In this document: positions 53,678 through 63,416 of the stretch, piece by piece
How positions within the stretch are numbered: the stretch's first letter is position 1
How the letters are laid out: every line of letters starts with the position of its first letter
Source: Deltaproteobacteria bacterium
GTDB taxonomy: Bacteria; Myxococcota; UBA727; VGSZ01
NCBI GenBank assembly: GCA_016177705.1
Contig: JACOUT010000009.1
Span: 174,057-238,056, forward strand
Direction: 5' to 3'
Length of the DNA: 64,000 nucleotides
Made by a program: the position numbers and the translations under genes
The notes under the pieces: model-generated
What the model was told of the DNA's origin: nothing
Seen by the model: only the letters and a program-made list of their open reading frames with translations
Databases searched by the model: none

Positions 53678-55286
53678 CGTCGTCGTCGAGCACTGCCCGC
53701 AGTGCAACGCCGTCGTCGACGGCACGGGCGTCGCGCCCGGCGGGCCGATGCGCTGCGATCGCTGCGGCACGCGCTTCCCCAAGGCGCGTCGCGCTGCCGC
53801 GCTCGACCCGCGCTGGAGCGGGCGCGGCGACGCCGACGGCCTCGGCATCCACCCTGCGCTCGCCAAGAAGTACCGCGAGCGCAACTCGCTGGCGCCGCAG
53901 GGCGCGAGCGGCGAGGGCACGCCCGAGCCGCAGCAGGCGGGGCCGCAGGGAGAGCGGAGCACCGACGTCGATCCGCCGGGCGCGCTGCCGGCGCCCGCGC
54001 CGCCGCTGCGCGTGGAGCAAGCGCCCAAGAAGGAGACGCGGGTGCTCGACGACGCCGAGCCGGTGACCACCAACCCCGGCCGGCCAGCGCCCCGCCGCAG
54101 CCAGGACGCACCCGTCGTCAAGGCGCCGCCACCGCCGCCCGCGCCGCCGCCGCCGCGCGCCGCGGAGGCGGACCAGACGCCGGTCATCCCCGGCTACGCG
54201 GTCGGCGAGCTGATCGGCAAGGGCGCCATGGGGCGCGTCTACAAGGCGATGAAGGAGGCGACGCGCCGCGCGGCCGCCATCAAGATCCTTGCGCCCGAGC
54301 TGGCCGCGCGCCCCGACTTCATCGCGCGCTTCGAGCGCGAGGGTGCCGCCATGCGCGCGGTGCAACACCCGGGCGTCGTCACCGTGCTCGACGCCGGCGC
54401 CGCCCGCCAGCCCGACGGCGGCACCGCGCACTACATCTGCATGGAGTTCGTCGACGGCCACCCGATGCGGAGCTACCTCGAGAAGGGCGCGCTCGCCCCC
54501 GAGGCCGCGCTGCGCTTCTCGCGCCTCATCATCCAAGGCCTCGGCGCGGCGCACGCGCGCGGCGTCATCCATCGGGACCTCAAGCCCGAGAACATCCTGG
54601 TGGTGCCCGGCACCTCGAGCGATCACGAGCGCGTGCCGCCCATCGAGCGGCTGGTGCTGGTCGACTTCGGCCTGGCCGGCATCCTCGACGAGGAGAACGA
54701 CCCGCACCCGAACCTGACCAAGAGCCGCATGACCATGGGCACGGTCAACTACATGGCGCCCGAGCAGCGCACCGACGCCAAGCGCGTCGATCAGCGCGCC
54801 GACCTGTACGCGGCCGGCGTCATCTTCTACGAGCTGCTCACCGGCGACCTGCCGCTCGGCCGCTTCGCCTTGCCGACGGAGCGCGGCGTCTCGGGGCCCG
54901 CCTCGATCGACAAGGTGATCGTGCGCGCGTTGGCGAGGAACCCGAACGAGCGCTACCAACAGGCGGCCGAGTTCGACGCCGATCTGCGCGCCATCGAGGC
55001 GGAGCTGGTGCGGACGGGGCAAGACACGGTGGTCGGGCGCGCGGCGAGCCGCGCCGACAAGCCGGGAAAGAAGGAGCCGTTCTCGAGCCAGCGCGCGGCG
55101 CTGGCGACGCCCGACGGCGTGCTCGATGCGAGCGACGTGCTCGGCGTGCCGGGCAGCGCGGCCACCGCCTGGGTGACGTCGCTGCCGTGGCTGCGGCGCT
55201 CGTCCGTCTTGTGGGCGGTGGGCGCGCTGGTGGCGGGGGCGGTGCTCGCGCTCGTGCTCAAGCAGCTCGGGGTGCTGCCGGGGTGA
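53670..55286 (+). CDS. Hanks-type Ser/Thr kinase with N-terminal zinc ribbon and C-terminal transmembrane helix
   Basis: A 538-residue kinase starting 8 bp inside the cyclase gene with a good ribosome-binding site (GAGGGAGGG). A zinc ribbon is at residues about 8-35 ([19 protein letters not shown]). A Pro-rich linker is followed by the kinase domain (about 175-450): [45 protein letters not shown] and [20 protein letters not shown], all catalytic residues kept. A single helix ([20 protein letters not shown]) ends the protein, so it is tail-anchored. Coupled translation with the FHA-GAF-cyclase suggests a linked phospho-signal to cAMP pathway. Confidence 0.93.
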   Translation: MPDVVVEHCPQCNAVVDGTGVAPGGPMRCDRCGTRFPKARRAAALDPRWSGRGDADGLGIHPALAKKYRERNSLAPQGASGEGTPEPQQAGPQGERSTDVDPPGALPAPAPPLRVEQAPKKETRVLDDAEPVTTNPGRPAPRRSQDAPVVKAPPPPPAPPPPRAAEADQTPVIPGYAVGELIGKGAMGRVYKAMKEATRRAAAIKILAPELAARPDFIARFEREGAAMRAVQHPGVVTVLDAGAARQPDGGTAHYICMEFVDGHPMRSYLEKGALAPEAALRFSRLIIQGLGAAHARGVIHRDLKPENILVVPGTSSDHERVPPIERLVLVDFGLAGILDEENDPHPNLTKSRMTMGTVNYMAPEQRTDAKRVDQRADLYAAGVIFYELLTGDLPLGRFALPTERGVSGPASIDKVIVRALARNPNERYQQAAEFDADLRAIEAELVRTGQDTVVGRAASRADKPGKKEPFSSQRAALATPDGVLDASDVLGVPGSAATAWVTSLPWLRRSSVLWAVGALVAGAVLALVLKQLGVLPG

Positions 55287-55369
55287 TCCCGGGGCGCTCC
55301 CGTGCGTCAGGTTGCGGGGCGTGCCGCGCTCCGCTGTATGGTAAGCGGCACGCTGAATCCGAGGCCCCG

Positions 55370-56203
55370 ATGCGCAGCACCACGCACGCCCGACTCCTCC
55401 TTTTCTCGCTCGCGCTGCTCGCCACCACGGCGCCGCTCGCACTTGCCCCGATCGCCCACGCCCAAGACACCCCCGACGCCAAGCGCGGCGTGCGCGGCCG
55501 CGTCGTCGTCGCCCCCGAGCTGTACCGCCTCGGCACCTGGCCCATCACCGGCGTGCGCAAGGACGCGCTCGAGAGCGGCGCCATCGTGCGCCGCCCCGTC
55601 GGCCGCGCGCTCAAGCCGCTGCAAGAGCAAGCGCCGGCGCTGACGGTGATGCTCGAGGGCGGCGGCCTGCGCCAGGAGAACCCCGAGACCCCGACCTTCA
55701 AGGTCTCCGGCATGCGCTTCTTGCCCGGCAGCATCGTCGTGCCGCGCGCCGTGGTCGCGCGCGTGCAAAACGACGAGAAGACGCCCATCACCGTCCTCGG
55801 CGGAGATGCCGGCCCGGTCAAGATCGCCCCGGGCGAGACCGGCGACGTCGCGCTCAAGCCGCCGGTCCCGTCGGCCGACGGCACGGTGGCGCCGGTGGTG
55901 CTCTCGGTGGCCGAGTGGCCCTTCGCCAAGGCGCTCGCGCGCGTCTTGCCGAGCGGCCGCGTCTTGCCCGTCAAGGACGGCGAGATCCCGCTGCAGGACA
56001 TCCCCGGCGGCGAGTACACCCTGACCTTCTACCTGGGTGCCGAGCCGATCCGTCAGCAGCCGCTGGTCGTGCCCGAGCGCAACGTGCTGTTCATCGACGC
56101 CACCGTGTCCGCCAAGGGCGCCGCAGACGTCAGCATCAAGGACTCCGCCACCATCCCGGTGGCGCCGATGCTGCCGCCGGTACCGCTGCCCGAGGCGCCT
56201 TGA
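55370..56203 (+). CDS. Secreted hypothetical protein with plastocyanin-like domain
   Basis: A 277-residue exported protein. ATG at 55370 follows GAGG. The signal peptide (RSTTHARLLLFSLALLATTA) is cut near AHA. The mature part contains RGVRGRVVVAPELYRLGTWP, SGMRFLPGSIVVPRAVVARV and a later LVVPERNVLFIDATVSAKGA, all strand-rich, which resembles cupredoxin or plastocyanin-like domains without clear copper ligands. No function can be named. It lies between the kinase gene and an MXAN_5187-type membrane protein. Confidence 0.7.
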   Translation: MRSTTHARLLLFSLALLATTAPLALAPIAHAQDTPDAKRGVRGRVVVAPELYRLGTWPITGVRKDALESGAIVRRPVGRALKPLQEQAPALTVMLEGGGLRQENPETPTFKVSGMRFLPGSIVVPRAVVARVQNDEKTPITVLGGDAGPVKIAPGETGDVALKPPVPSADGTVAPVVLSVAEWPFAKALARVLPSGRVLPVKDGEIPLQDIPGGEYTLTFYLGAEPIRQQPLVVPERNVLFIDATVSAKGAADVSIKDSATIPVAPMLPPVPLPEAP

Positions 56204-56311
56204 CCGCCGCCCACGGCGCTCGCGCCGGGCACTGGTTGGTCGGGTGTGGTTCGGGCTAAGGTCGGGGCGGCAGGCGTGCGGCGTGCGCCGCAGGGGAGAT
56301 GAAGGGACCCA

Positions 56312-58183
56312 ATGCAAGCGAGGTTGTGGCTCACCGTCGTGTTGATCGTCGCCTCCGGCGCGCTCGTGCTCGTCGCCGGCACCAGCAAGCTGCACGAACA
56401 GGTGATGGCTCCCTACGAGGTCGCCTCCAACCAGAGCGTCAACGCGCTCAACGGCCTCTTGACCAAGCACGGCGCCGAAGCGGTGGACGCCGCGACGCGC
56501 GCCGCGGTCGACGCGGCGGTGCTGGCCCAGCTCGGCAAGGCCGAAGCCCCCGGCCCCGACGTCGAGGCGGTGCTGCTCGGCCGCGCCGGCCAGCAGGGCG
56601 CACCCACCTTCGCGGCGCTGATCAAGCCCGACGGCAGCGTGGCGGCGCGCGTGGGCGCGGCGGTGGCGCTGCCCGACTCGGTGGCCGGCATGCCGGAGTT
56701 CGCGGAGGCGAAGGCCGGCCTGGCGCGCGACGGCGCCGAGCGCCTCGGCGACAAGCTGTTCCACGTGGCCGTGGCGCCCGCCTACGACGCCAACGGCTTG
56801 GCCGGCGTCGTGCTGCTCGGCTGGGCCTACGACGACGGCTTCGCCGATCGCCTCTCGCAGGTGACCGGCTTGCCCGCGATCCTGGTCTCCGGTGATCAGC
56901 GCTTCGGCAGCGCCCTGAAGGAGATCACGCCGACGCAGCTCAAGGTGCGCGAGCCGGGCGGCCTCGGCGCCGCCGACATCGCTCCGCTACCGGCGCAGTT
57001 GCCGCTGTTGGTGCCCGAGCGCGGCCGCTACCTGGTAAGCCACGTGCCCGTCTTCTTCGGTGAGCAGGGCGCGCTGCAGGTCTTCTCCGTCGTCGATCGC
57101 AACCAGGCGTTCGTCGCGCTCGCTGGCGCGCAGGCGATGGTGATCGTCGGGACGTTGGTGTTGATGCTGCTCCAGTCGCTGCTCATCTGGAGCACGCTGC
57201 GCGGCGTGAGCAAGCCGATTCAGCTCATCGTCGATCACCTCGGCCAGGCGTCCGCGGGGCAGACGGTCGGCATCCTGCCAGAGGCCAAGCTCTCGGGGCC
57301 GTTCCTGCGCCTCGGCAAGCAGATCAACATGCTGCTGCAGGCCGGCCCGCCCATGGGCCGCGGCGGCCCCGCCCTCGGCACCCTCGGCAGCGCCGGCATG
57401 GGGCCGGCGGTCGGGCCCGCCAACCAGCCGGTGCCAACGCCTGCGCTCGGGTCCGACCTGACCCTCGATCGGCAGCACACGCCGGCCGTGGCAGCTCCGC
57501 TGGTGCCGCGCCTCGACACGCCCGGCGCCAGCGGTCCCTCGGCGCCCGCGGCCTCGGGCGCCGGCTCGGGGCTCTCGGGCTTGTTCGACGACTCCGGCGC
57601 CGACCCGCTCGCGGCCTTCCGTGTGCCGCAGACGACGCCGCAAGCGCCGTCGAGCCCGCCTCACTCGATGCCGCCGAGCGCGCCGCAGCACCAGGCTGCC
57701 CAGCACCAGGCGGCCCAGCACCAGGCGCAGCAAGCGAGCGCGCAGCAACAGGGTGCGCAGGCCGCTCCGCAACAGGGCGGCGCGCTCAGCCCCGAGGCCA
57801 CGGTGATGTTCCAGGTGCCGCAGGAGCTGCTGCAGCAGAGCGCGCAGACCATCCCGCCGCCGCGCACCGCCACGCCACAGTCGGACGACGCGCGCACCGT
57901 GGTCGCCGCCGTGCCGCAGGAGCTGTTGTCGCAGGCGGGCCCGCGCCATGACGGACTCAACAGCGCCGACGAGATCCACTACCGCGAGGTCTACGACAAG
58001 TTCCTCGAGACGCGCGTGCAGTGCCGCGAGGACACCTCGGACCTGACCTACGACCGTTTCCTGGCCAAGCTGTTGAAGAACCGCCAGCAGATCGTCGAGA
58101 AGCACAAGGCCAAGGCGGTGCGCTTCCAGGTGTACGTCAAGGAAGGCAAGGCCGCGCTGCGCGCGCTCCCCGTCCGCGAGTAG
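56312..58183 (+). CDS. MXAN_5187-type two-TM sensor-like membrane protein
   Basis: A 623-residue inner-membrane protein. Helix 1 (LWLTVVLIVASGALVLVAGT, about 5-24) and helix 2 (AQAMVIVGTLVLMLLQSLLI, about 274-293) enclose a 250-residue periplasmic domain with HVAVAPAYDANGLAGVVLLG and SVVDRNQAFVALAG, as in chemoreceptor-like sensors. A short HAMP-like stretch (WSTLRGVSKPIQLIVDHLGQ) follows, then a disordered cytoplasmic region with a Gln/His-rich tract and a conserved C-terminal domain (EIHYREVYDKFLETRVQCRE, LTYDRFLAKLLKNRQQIVEK) that corresponds to the MXAN_5187 C-terminal domain of myxobacteria. Output is unknown. The ATG is at 56312 behind GAAGGG. Confidence 0.85.
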   Translation: MQARLWLTVVLIVASGALVLVAGTSKLHEQVMAPYEVASNQSVNALNGLLTKHGAEAVDAATRAAVDAAVLAQLGKAEAPGPDVEAVLLGRAGQQGAPTFAALIKPDGSVAARVGAAVALPDSVAGMPEFAEAKAGLARDGAERLGDKLFHVAVAPAYDANGLAGVVLLGWAYDDGFADRLSQVTGLPAILVSGDQRFGSALKEITPTQLKVREPGGLGAADIAPLPAQLPLLVPERGRYLVSHVPVFFGEQGALQVFSVVDRNQAFVALAGAQAMVIVGTLVLMLLQSLLIWSTLRGVSKPIQLIVDHLGQASAGQTVGILPEAKLSGPFLRLGKQINMLLQAGPPMGRGGPALGTLGSAGMGPAVGPANQPVPTPALGSDLTLDRQHTPAVAAPLVPRLDTPGASGPSAPAASGAGSGLSGLFDDSGADPLAAFRVPQTTPQAPSSPPHSMPPSAPQHQAAQHQAAQHQAQQASAQQQGAQAAPQQGGALSPEATVMFQVPQELLQQSAQTIPPPRTATPQSDDARTVVAAVPQELLSQAGPRHDGLNSADEIHYREVYDKFLETRVQCREDTSDLTYDRFLAKLLKNRQQIVEKHKAKAVRFQVYVKEGKAALRALPVRE

Positions 58184-58185
58184 CA

Positions 58186-58476
58186 ATGCGCGGCATCCAC
58201 GTCGCACCGTGGATCGTGGTGGTGGCCGCAGGCATGCTGCTGCACGTCGCCGCATGCCTGCCCTTCGGCGCGCCCTGTTGTGACGATGACGTCGACTGCG
58301 CCGAGGGGGCGCGCTGCTTCGAGGGGCGCTGCGCGCCGCGCTGCGACAATCAGGCGGAGTTGGCCGACGCGCAGTGTGACGAGGGCGAGCGCTGCGTGGC
58401 CGGCGCCGGCGTGTGCCGCGCCGACGACCCCGAGGTCGAGTTGGAGCGGTGCAGCTACCGGGATTCGTCGCGATGA
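58186..58476 (+). CDS. Small Cys-rich lipoprotein
   Basis: A 96-residue lipoprotein. A signal peptide (RGIHVAPWIVVVAAGMLLHV then AAC) has a lipobox. The mature part has ten or so Cys in a pattern like the short Cys modules of the Gly-Glu lipoproteins (FGAPCCDDDVDCAEGARCFE, RCDNQAELADAQCDEGERC), but no linker follows. The gene starts 2 bp after the sensor stop and overlaps the NYN gene start as ATGA, so it is in one operon with both. Confidence 0.8.
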   Translation: MRGIHVAPWIVVVAAGMLLHVAACLPFGAPCCDDDVDCAEGARCFEGRCAPRCDNQAELADAQCDEGERCVAGAGVCRADDPEVELERCSYRDSSR

Positions 58477-60086
58477 GCGGCGGCCCGGAGCCTCTTCCCA
58501 AGCCCGCCTCGGGGGCCTTCAAGGAGCTGTGGGAGCAGCTTCGGGCTACCCTCGACCTGCCGCGCACCGTGCTCGTGCTCGACGGCGCGCTCGATCGCAA
58601 GGTGCTCGAGGAGCTGCTCGGCAAGGCGTCGCGCGGCTCGCTCGGCCGCCCGGGGCAGATGCCCAAGCCCGAGCTGGTCGGCCGGCTGGTCGACGCGTTC
58701 CACAAGAGCGGCGAGGTGGCGTACGCGCTCATGCGCGAGCTGGACAAGAGCTGCCACAAGGAGCGCCACATCGTCGCCTCCATCGACGAGGCGAGCGTCG
58801 ACGAGCGCATCGCGAGCTATCGGGCGCTCGACTTCCGACGCGAGCGGGCGCGACTGGTGTGGGCGCTGTTGCGCGACGGTCGCGGCGCGCACCGGGCGGC
58901 GGCCGATCGGGTGCTGACCGACGCGTTCGTGCAGGCGGCGCGCGCCGAGGCGGAGAAGGCAGCGCTGGCCGCAGCCTCGACCGATGCCTCGGCGGAGGCG
59001 CCGACCGATGCGCCGACGACGAGCGCGCCGGCGCCGACCGTGCTGGCCGACGTCAAGACGAGGCTCGAGAGCTACGAGCGCGCGCTGCAGGTGCAGCAGC
59101 AGGAGCTGAAGCGCGCCACCGGCCAGAAGGAGAGCATCGAGCGCGAGCGCTCGGAGCTGATGGCCCGGCTCGGCGCCCGCGAGCGCGCGCTACGCGACGA
59201 GGAGGAGCTGCGCCGGCGCCTCGAAGACGAGCTGACGCGCGCACGGGACGAGCTGACGGCGGCGCGCGCGCGCCTGGCGGCGATCGAGCCGGCGCGTGCC
59301 GGCGACGTCGAGGGCGAGGCGGCGCGCCTGCGCGACCGGGCGCGCGCGCTCGAGCAGAAGCTGGAGGCGAAGGACGCCCACGCGTCGTCGCTCGCCGCGC
59401 TCGAGCAGCGCATCGACGAGGCGGCGCGCGCACACCAAGCCGATCGTCGCGCTTGGGACAAGGCGCGCGAGGCGTTCGAGGAGCAGCTCCGCGTGCTGGC
59501 GGCGCGCGAGCGCGCGGCGCTCGAGCGCCTCGCTGCCGTGCGCGAAGAGCTGCACGCGGCGCGACGACAGCTCGCCGGCGAGGCGGCGCCGGCCGCGCGC
59601 CCGCTGGGGCGAGTCGGCGTGTTCTGCGACGCCGCCAACCTGTCGGCCTCGGCGCGGCGCGACTTCGGCTCCAAGCTCGACTACCGCGCCCTGCTCGAGC
59701 ACGTGGTCGACGGCCGGCCGCGCGCATGCGCGCTGGCCTTCGTGGTGCACGAGGGCGAGGAGGGCGCCTGGCAAGGCTTCGCGCGCTCGCTCAAAGATGG
59801 CGGCTGGGAGCTGCGCGAGAAGCGCCCCAAGGTGCGCGCCGACGGCACGCACAAGGCCGACTGGGACATGGGCATGGCGGTCGAGATGCTGGACGCGCAA
59901 GACGACCTCGACGTCATCGTGCTGTGCTCGGGCGACGGCGACTTCCTGCCGCTCATCAAGCGCTTCAAGCGCGACAAGTTGCGCGTGGAGGTGGCGGCCT
60001 TTCGAGCCTCGGCCGACGAGGCGCTGATCGCCGCCGCCGACGCCTTCTGGCCCCTCGACGGACGCTTCCGCCTGGCGGGCGCATGA
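58473..60086 (+). CDS. NYN-domain (PIN-like nuclease) protein with coiled coil
   Basis: A 537-residue cytoplasmic protein. The N-terminal 150 residues are helical and unclassified (LPRTVLVLDGALDRKVLEEL). A long Ala/Glu/Arg-rich coiled coil spans about 190-385 (RLESYERALQVQQQELKRAT onward). The C-terminal NYN domain (about 390-525) has GRVGVFCDAANLSASARRDF, KADWDMGMAVEMLDAQDDLD and VIVLCSGDGDFLPLIKRFKR, the Asp positions of the LabA/NYN metal site. NYN proteins are RNA-cutting or RNA-binding PIN-like domains. Its ATG overlaps the stop of the lipoprotein gene, an unusual partner. Confidence 0.88.
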   Translation: MSGGPEPLPKPASGAFKELWEQLRATLDLPRTVLVLDGALDRKVLEELLGKASRGSLGRPGQMPKPELVGRLVDAFHKSGEVAYALMRELDKSCHKERHIVASIDEASVDERIASYRALDFRRERARLVWALLRDGRGAHRAAADRVLTDAFVQAARAEAEKAALAAASTDASAEAPTDAPTTSAPAPTVLADVKTRLESYERALQVQQQELKRATGQKESIERERSELMARLGARERALRDEEELRRRLEDELTRARDELTAARARLAAIEPARAGDVEGEAARLRDRARALEQKLEAKDAHASSLAALEQRIDEAARAHQADRRAWDKAREAFEEQLRVLAARERAALERLAAVREELHAARRQLAGEAAPAARPLGRVGVFCDAANLSASARRDFGSKLDYRALLEHVVDGRPRACALAFVVHEGEEGAWQGFARSLKDGGWELREKRPKVRADGTHKADWDMGMAVEMLDAQDDLDVIVLCSGDGDFLPLIKRFKRDKLRVEVAAFRASADEALIAAADAFWPLDGRFRLAGA

Positions 60087-60105
60087 CCATCTCGAGCGCG
60101 GCCGC

Positions 60106-61383
60106 ATGACGTCGCTGTGCTGTATCGAGTGCGGGCGCGCGGCGCGCGTGTTCTCGGGCGCGGTGGCATGCGCGCGCTGCGGCGGGCTGCTCGACCCGGT
60201 GCGCGACGACGCGCGCCTGGTGAAGACGCGCGCCGCGACCTGGCGCGCGCTGGTCGCGCGCCGCGCGTCCTCGGCGGACGAGATCGATCGGTCGGGGGTG
60301 TGGACCTTTCGCGAGTGGGTGCTGCCCGAGCTCGGCGCCAAGGACGTCGTCACGCTCGGTGAGGGCCGCACGCCGCTGGTGCGCGGTCCCGCCATCGCGC
60401 CCAAGGTCGAGCTGTGGGTCAAGCAGTGCGGCCAGCAGCCGACCGGCTCGTTCAAGGATCTCGGCATGACGGTGCTGGTGTCGGCGGCGCGCGCGATCGC
60501 GCGTCGTCGGCGCCTGGACGCGCTCGTCTGCGCGTCGACCGGCGACACCTCGGCCGCGCTCGCCGCCTATGGCGCGCGCGCCGGCCTGCCCGTGGTGGTG
60601 CTGCTGCCGAAAGGCAAGGTGAGCCCGGCGCAACTGCTGCAACCGCTGGCGCACGGCGCGCACGTCGTCGAGATCGACGGTGACTTCGACGCCTGCATGC
60701 GCGTGGTGCGCGAGCTGGGCGCGCGCGCGGGCATCCTGCTCGCCAACTCGAAGAACCCGCTGCGCCTGCTCGGTCAGGCCACGGTCGCGTTCGAGATCGC
60801 GCGCGACCTCGGCTGGCGCGCGCCCGACGTCGTGGTGGTGCCGAGCGGCAACCTCGGCAACGTTGCTGCCATGCACTCGGGCTTCTCGCTGCTGCGCAGT
60901 CTCAGACTGATCGATCGCCTGCCGCGCCTGGTCGCGGCGCAGGTGGCAGCCGCCGATCCGCTGCACCGTGCGCGTGCGCGCGGCTACGCCACGCTCGAGC
61001 CGATGACGGCGGGCGAGACGCTCGCCACCGCCATCCGCATCGGCGACCCGGTGAGCTTCCCGCGCGCCCGGCGCGCGCTCGTCGAGAGCGGCGGCACCAC
61101 CACCTCCGTCGACGAGGACGCGCTCAAACACGGCATGGCCGCGCTCGACGCGCACGGCCTGCTGTCCTGCCCGCAGACCGGCGCGGCCTTCGCGGGCGCA
61201 CGACGCCTCGCTCAGGACGGCACCATCCGGCGCGGCGAGCGGGTGGTGGTGGTCTCGACGGCGAGCGGCCTCAAGTTCGTCGAGGCCAAGGCGGCGGTGC
61301 AGACGAACGCGCCGCTCGCGGCGCCGGCGCGGCTTGGGGCCGTGCTCGAGGTGCTCGGCCTGCCGCGCGCGGGGGTCGCGTGA
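60106..61383 (+). CDS. thrC: Threonine synthase
   Basis: A 425-residue PLP enzyme that converts O-phospho-L-homoserine to threonine. An N-terminal zinc-ribbon-like segment (CCIECGRAARVFSG, CARCGG) occurs in some threonine synthases. The PLP Lys lies in QPTGSFKDLGMTVLVSAARA; CASTGDTSAALAAYGARAGL and VVVPSGNLGNVAAMHSG are the phosphate-binding and Gly loops. The C-terminal part (SGGTTTSVDEDALKHGMAAL, ETLATAIRIGDPVSFPRARR) fits the family. It starts with ATG at 60106, 19 bp after the NYN gene, and overlaps the SpoIID-like gene by 4 bp. Confidence 0.93.
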   Translation: MTSLCCIECGRAARVFSGAVACARCGGLLDPVRDDARLVKTRAATWRALVARRASSADEIDRSGVWTFREWVLPELGAKDVVTLGEGRTPLVRGPAIAPKVELWVKQCGQQPTGSFKDLGMTVLVSAARAIARRRRLDALVCASTGDTSAALAAYGARAGLPVVVLLPKGKVSPAQLLQPLAHGAHVVEIDGDFDACMRVVRELGARAGILLANSKNPLRLLGQATVAFEIARDLGWRAPDVVVVPSGNLGNVAAMHSGFSLLRSLRLIDRLPRLVAAQVAAADPLHRARARGYATLEPMTAGETLATAIRIGDPVSFPRARRALVESGGTTTSVDEDALKHGMAALDAHGLLSCPQTGAAFAGARRLAQDGTIRRGERVVVVSTASGLKFVEAKAAVQTNAPLAAPARLGAVLEVLGLPRAGVA

Positions 61384-63044
61384 CCGCGCCCTTGCTGCTG
61401 GCTGCGCTGCTGGCGCAAGCCGGCCTCGTCGAGGATCTGTACTCGCATCGGCTGCTGTTCGACGAGCGCGGCCGACCGCTCGTGCCCATCGGCATGATGC
61501 AGAACGCCGCGCGCGTGGTGGTGGTGGGCGAGCACGGGCTCCTCGTCACCGCGGGCGAAGCGCCGCCCGTCGAGGTGACGCCGGGCGTGCCCTTGGTGGT
61601 CGAGCGTGTCAGCGGCACCGCCGCGGTGGTGCGCCCGCTCTGGGTGATCGAGACGCTCGAGGCGGAGGCGCGCCAACAGAAGCGCGCGGCCGCCGACGTC
61701 TGGGCGGGGCGCGGCTTGGCGGCCCAGATCCTCGACGTCGGCGGTGTCTACGGCGTCAAAGGCACGGTGGTCGACAACCGTGCCGCGCTGGTCGTGCTAC
61801 CGAGCGTCGGCGACCGCCTCGACGACAAGACCGCGCGCGCTCTCGCCGCCGTGGGGGCGCGCGAGAGCACCGTCGAGGCGCTCGACGCGCTCCCCTCGGT
61901 GCAGCTGCGTGTGCTCGGCGCTACCGCCGCCTTCGTACGCGTCGTCGGCAAGGACGGCCGACCCGTGCTGGTCAAGGAGGTCGAGCACGGCGTCGGCTAC
62001 GCCGACCACGGCTTCGCCGATCGCCTGCTGCGCGGCGAGCTGCTGGTGGTGCCCGACAAGGGCGGCCGCGTGGCGGTGGTCAACCTGGTCGACGAGGACG
62101 CGGTGGTGGCAGGTGTGCTGCCTTCGGAGATGTTCGCGAGCGCGCCCCTGGAGGCGCTCAAGGCGCAGGCGGTGACGGCGCGCGGCGAGCTGTTCGCCAA
62201 GATCGGTCGTCGCCATCTGGCCGATCCCTTCCAGGTGTGCAGCGAGCAGCACTGCCAGGTGTACAAGGGCGTGTCCGCCGAGCACCCGCGCGCGACCCAG
62301 GCGGCCGACGAGACCAGGGGCGAGCTTGCCTTCGTCGGCGAGCGCCTGGTCGAGAGCGTCTATTCGGCATGCTGCGGCGGCCACACCGAGGCCGCCGATG
62401 TCGTCTGGGACCGGCCGCCGCAGTCCGCGCTCGCCGGTCGCGCCGACGTGCCGTTCGCCGATCCGGCGTCGCGACCGTGGCTCGCCCCCGACGTCGAGGC
62501 CTCCGCGTTGGCGGCGCGCGCCCGGCACGACCGCAAGGCGCCGCCGGTGCCGATCGACCTGCGCACCGACGCCGCGGTGGAGGCCTTGTTGGCCGCGCCG
62601 AAGGACGCGACCTGGTGTGGCCGCTCGTCGTTCAACCAGAAGGGCGACGTGTACCGCTGGACGCGCCGCTTCACCCGCGTCGAGCTGGACGCCGCCTTCG
62701 CTGACCTCGGCGTCGGCGAGGTCAGGCGCCTCGCGGTCGAGGAGCGCGGCCCCGGCGGGCGGCTGCGCGCGCTCGTCATCGAGGGCAACAAGGGCAGGGG
62801 GCGCGTGCTGCGCGAGCTGCCGGTGCGCAAGCGGCTCGCCAACCTGCGCTCCGGCCTGTTCGTCATCGACGAGGAGCGCGACGCAGCCGGTGCGCTCCTC
62901 GCCGTCACGCTGCGCGGCGCCGGCTTCGGCCACGGCTCGGGCATGTGCCAGCAGGGCGCCATCGGCATGGCCGAGGGCGGCGCCGACTACCGGGCGATCT
63001 TGCGCCACTACTACGTGGGCGCCGCGGTCAAGCGGGTATTCTGA
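61380..63044 (+). CDS. SpoIID/LytB-domain protein
   Basis: A 554-residue protein starting with GTG at 61380 (GTGA overlap with thrC). A short hydrophobic start (TAPLLLAALLAQAGLVEDLY) may act as an export signal. The N-terminal half is an unclassified beta-rich region. The SpoIID domain is in the C-terminal half: EDAVVAGVLPSEMFASAPLE, ALKAQAVTARGELFAKIG, ESVYSACCGGHTEAADVVWD and the end GAGFGHGSGMCQQGAIGMAE. SpoIID-type enzymes are lytic transglycosylases acting on denuded glycan strands. The conserved Glu in PSEM is the expected catalytic residue. Confidence 0.88.
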   Translation: MTAPLLLAALLAQAGLVEDLYSHRLLFDERGRPLVPIGMMQNAARVVVVGEHGLLVTAGEAPPVEVTPGVPLVVERVSGTAAVVRPLWVIETLEAEARQQKRAAADVWAGRGLAAQILDVGGVYGVKGTVVDNRAALVVLPSVGDRLDDKTARALAAVGARESTVEALDALPSVQLRVLGATAAFVRVVGKDGRPVLVKEVEHGVGYADHGFADRLLRGELLVVPDKGGRVAVVNLVDEDAVVAGVLPSEMFASAPLEALKAQAVTARGELFAKIGRRHLADPFQVCSEQHCQVYKGVSAEHPRATQAADETRGELAFVGERLVESVYSACCGGHTEAADVVWDRPPQSALAGRADVPFADPASRPWLAPDVEASALAARARHDRKAPPVPIDLRTDAAVEALLAAPKDATWCGRSSFNQKGDVYRWTRRFTRVELDAAFADLGVGEVRRLAVEERGPGGRLRALVIEGNKGRGRVLRELPVRKRLANLRSGLFVIDEERDAAGALLAVTLRGAGFGHGSGMCQQGAIGMAEGGADYRAILRHYYVGAAVKRVF

Positions 63045-63110
63045 CGTGAAATCAGCGGCTTGCCTCCGGAGCCGTGCTCACGGTACACAGGACGCCGATC
63101 GAGGTGGTGC

Positions 63111-63410
63111 GTGACCAAGAGCGAGCTGATCGAAGACGTGTCGAGGCAAATGCCGGACATGTCCAAGCGCGACGTGGAGATCGTGGTCGACACGATCTTC
63201 GAGCGCATGCGCGACGCGCTCGCTCGCCATGATCGCATCGAGATCCGAGGCTTCGGCAGCTTCATCGCCAAGCCGCGCCGTGCGCGCGAGGGGCGGAACC
63301 CTCGCACCGGTGAGAAGGTGCAGGTGCCGAAGAAGTGGGTGCCCTTCTTCACCTGCGGCAAGGAGCTGAAGGACCGCGTCAACGAGCCGCTGCAGCCGAA
63401 GAAGGGCTAG
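63111..63410 (+). CDS. Integration host factor / HU-family DNA-binding protein
   Basis: A 99-residue histone-like protein that bends DNA as a dimer. The start is GTG at 63111, six bases after GAGG. The sequence TKSELIEDVSRQMPDMSKRD, VDTIFERMRDALARHDRIEI, RGFGSFIAKPRRAREGRNPR and TGEKVQVPKKWVPFFTCGKE matches the IHF/HU family, closest in style to the IHF beta subunit, with the arm Pro in RNPRTGEKV. A single Cys near the end is unusual but not informative. The HIT gene follows after 6 bp. Confidence 0.95.
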   Translation: MTKSELIEDVSRQMPDMSKRDVEIVVDTIFERMRDALARHDRIEIRGFGSFIAKPRRAREGRNPRTGEKVQVPKKWVPFFTCGKELKDRVNEPLQPKKG

Positions 63411-63416
63411 AGCGAC

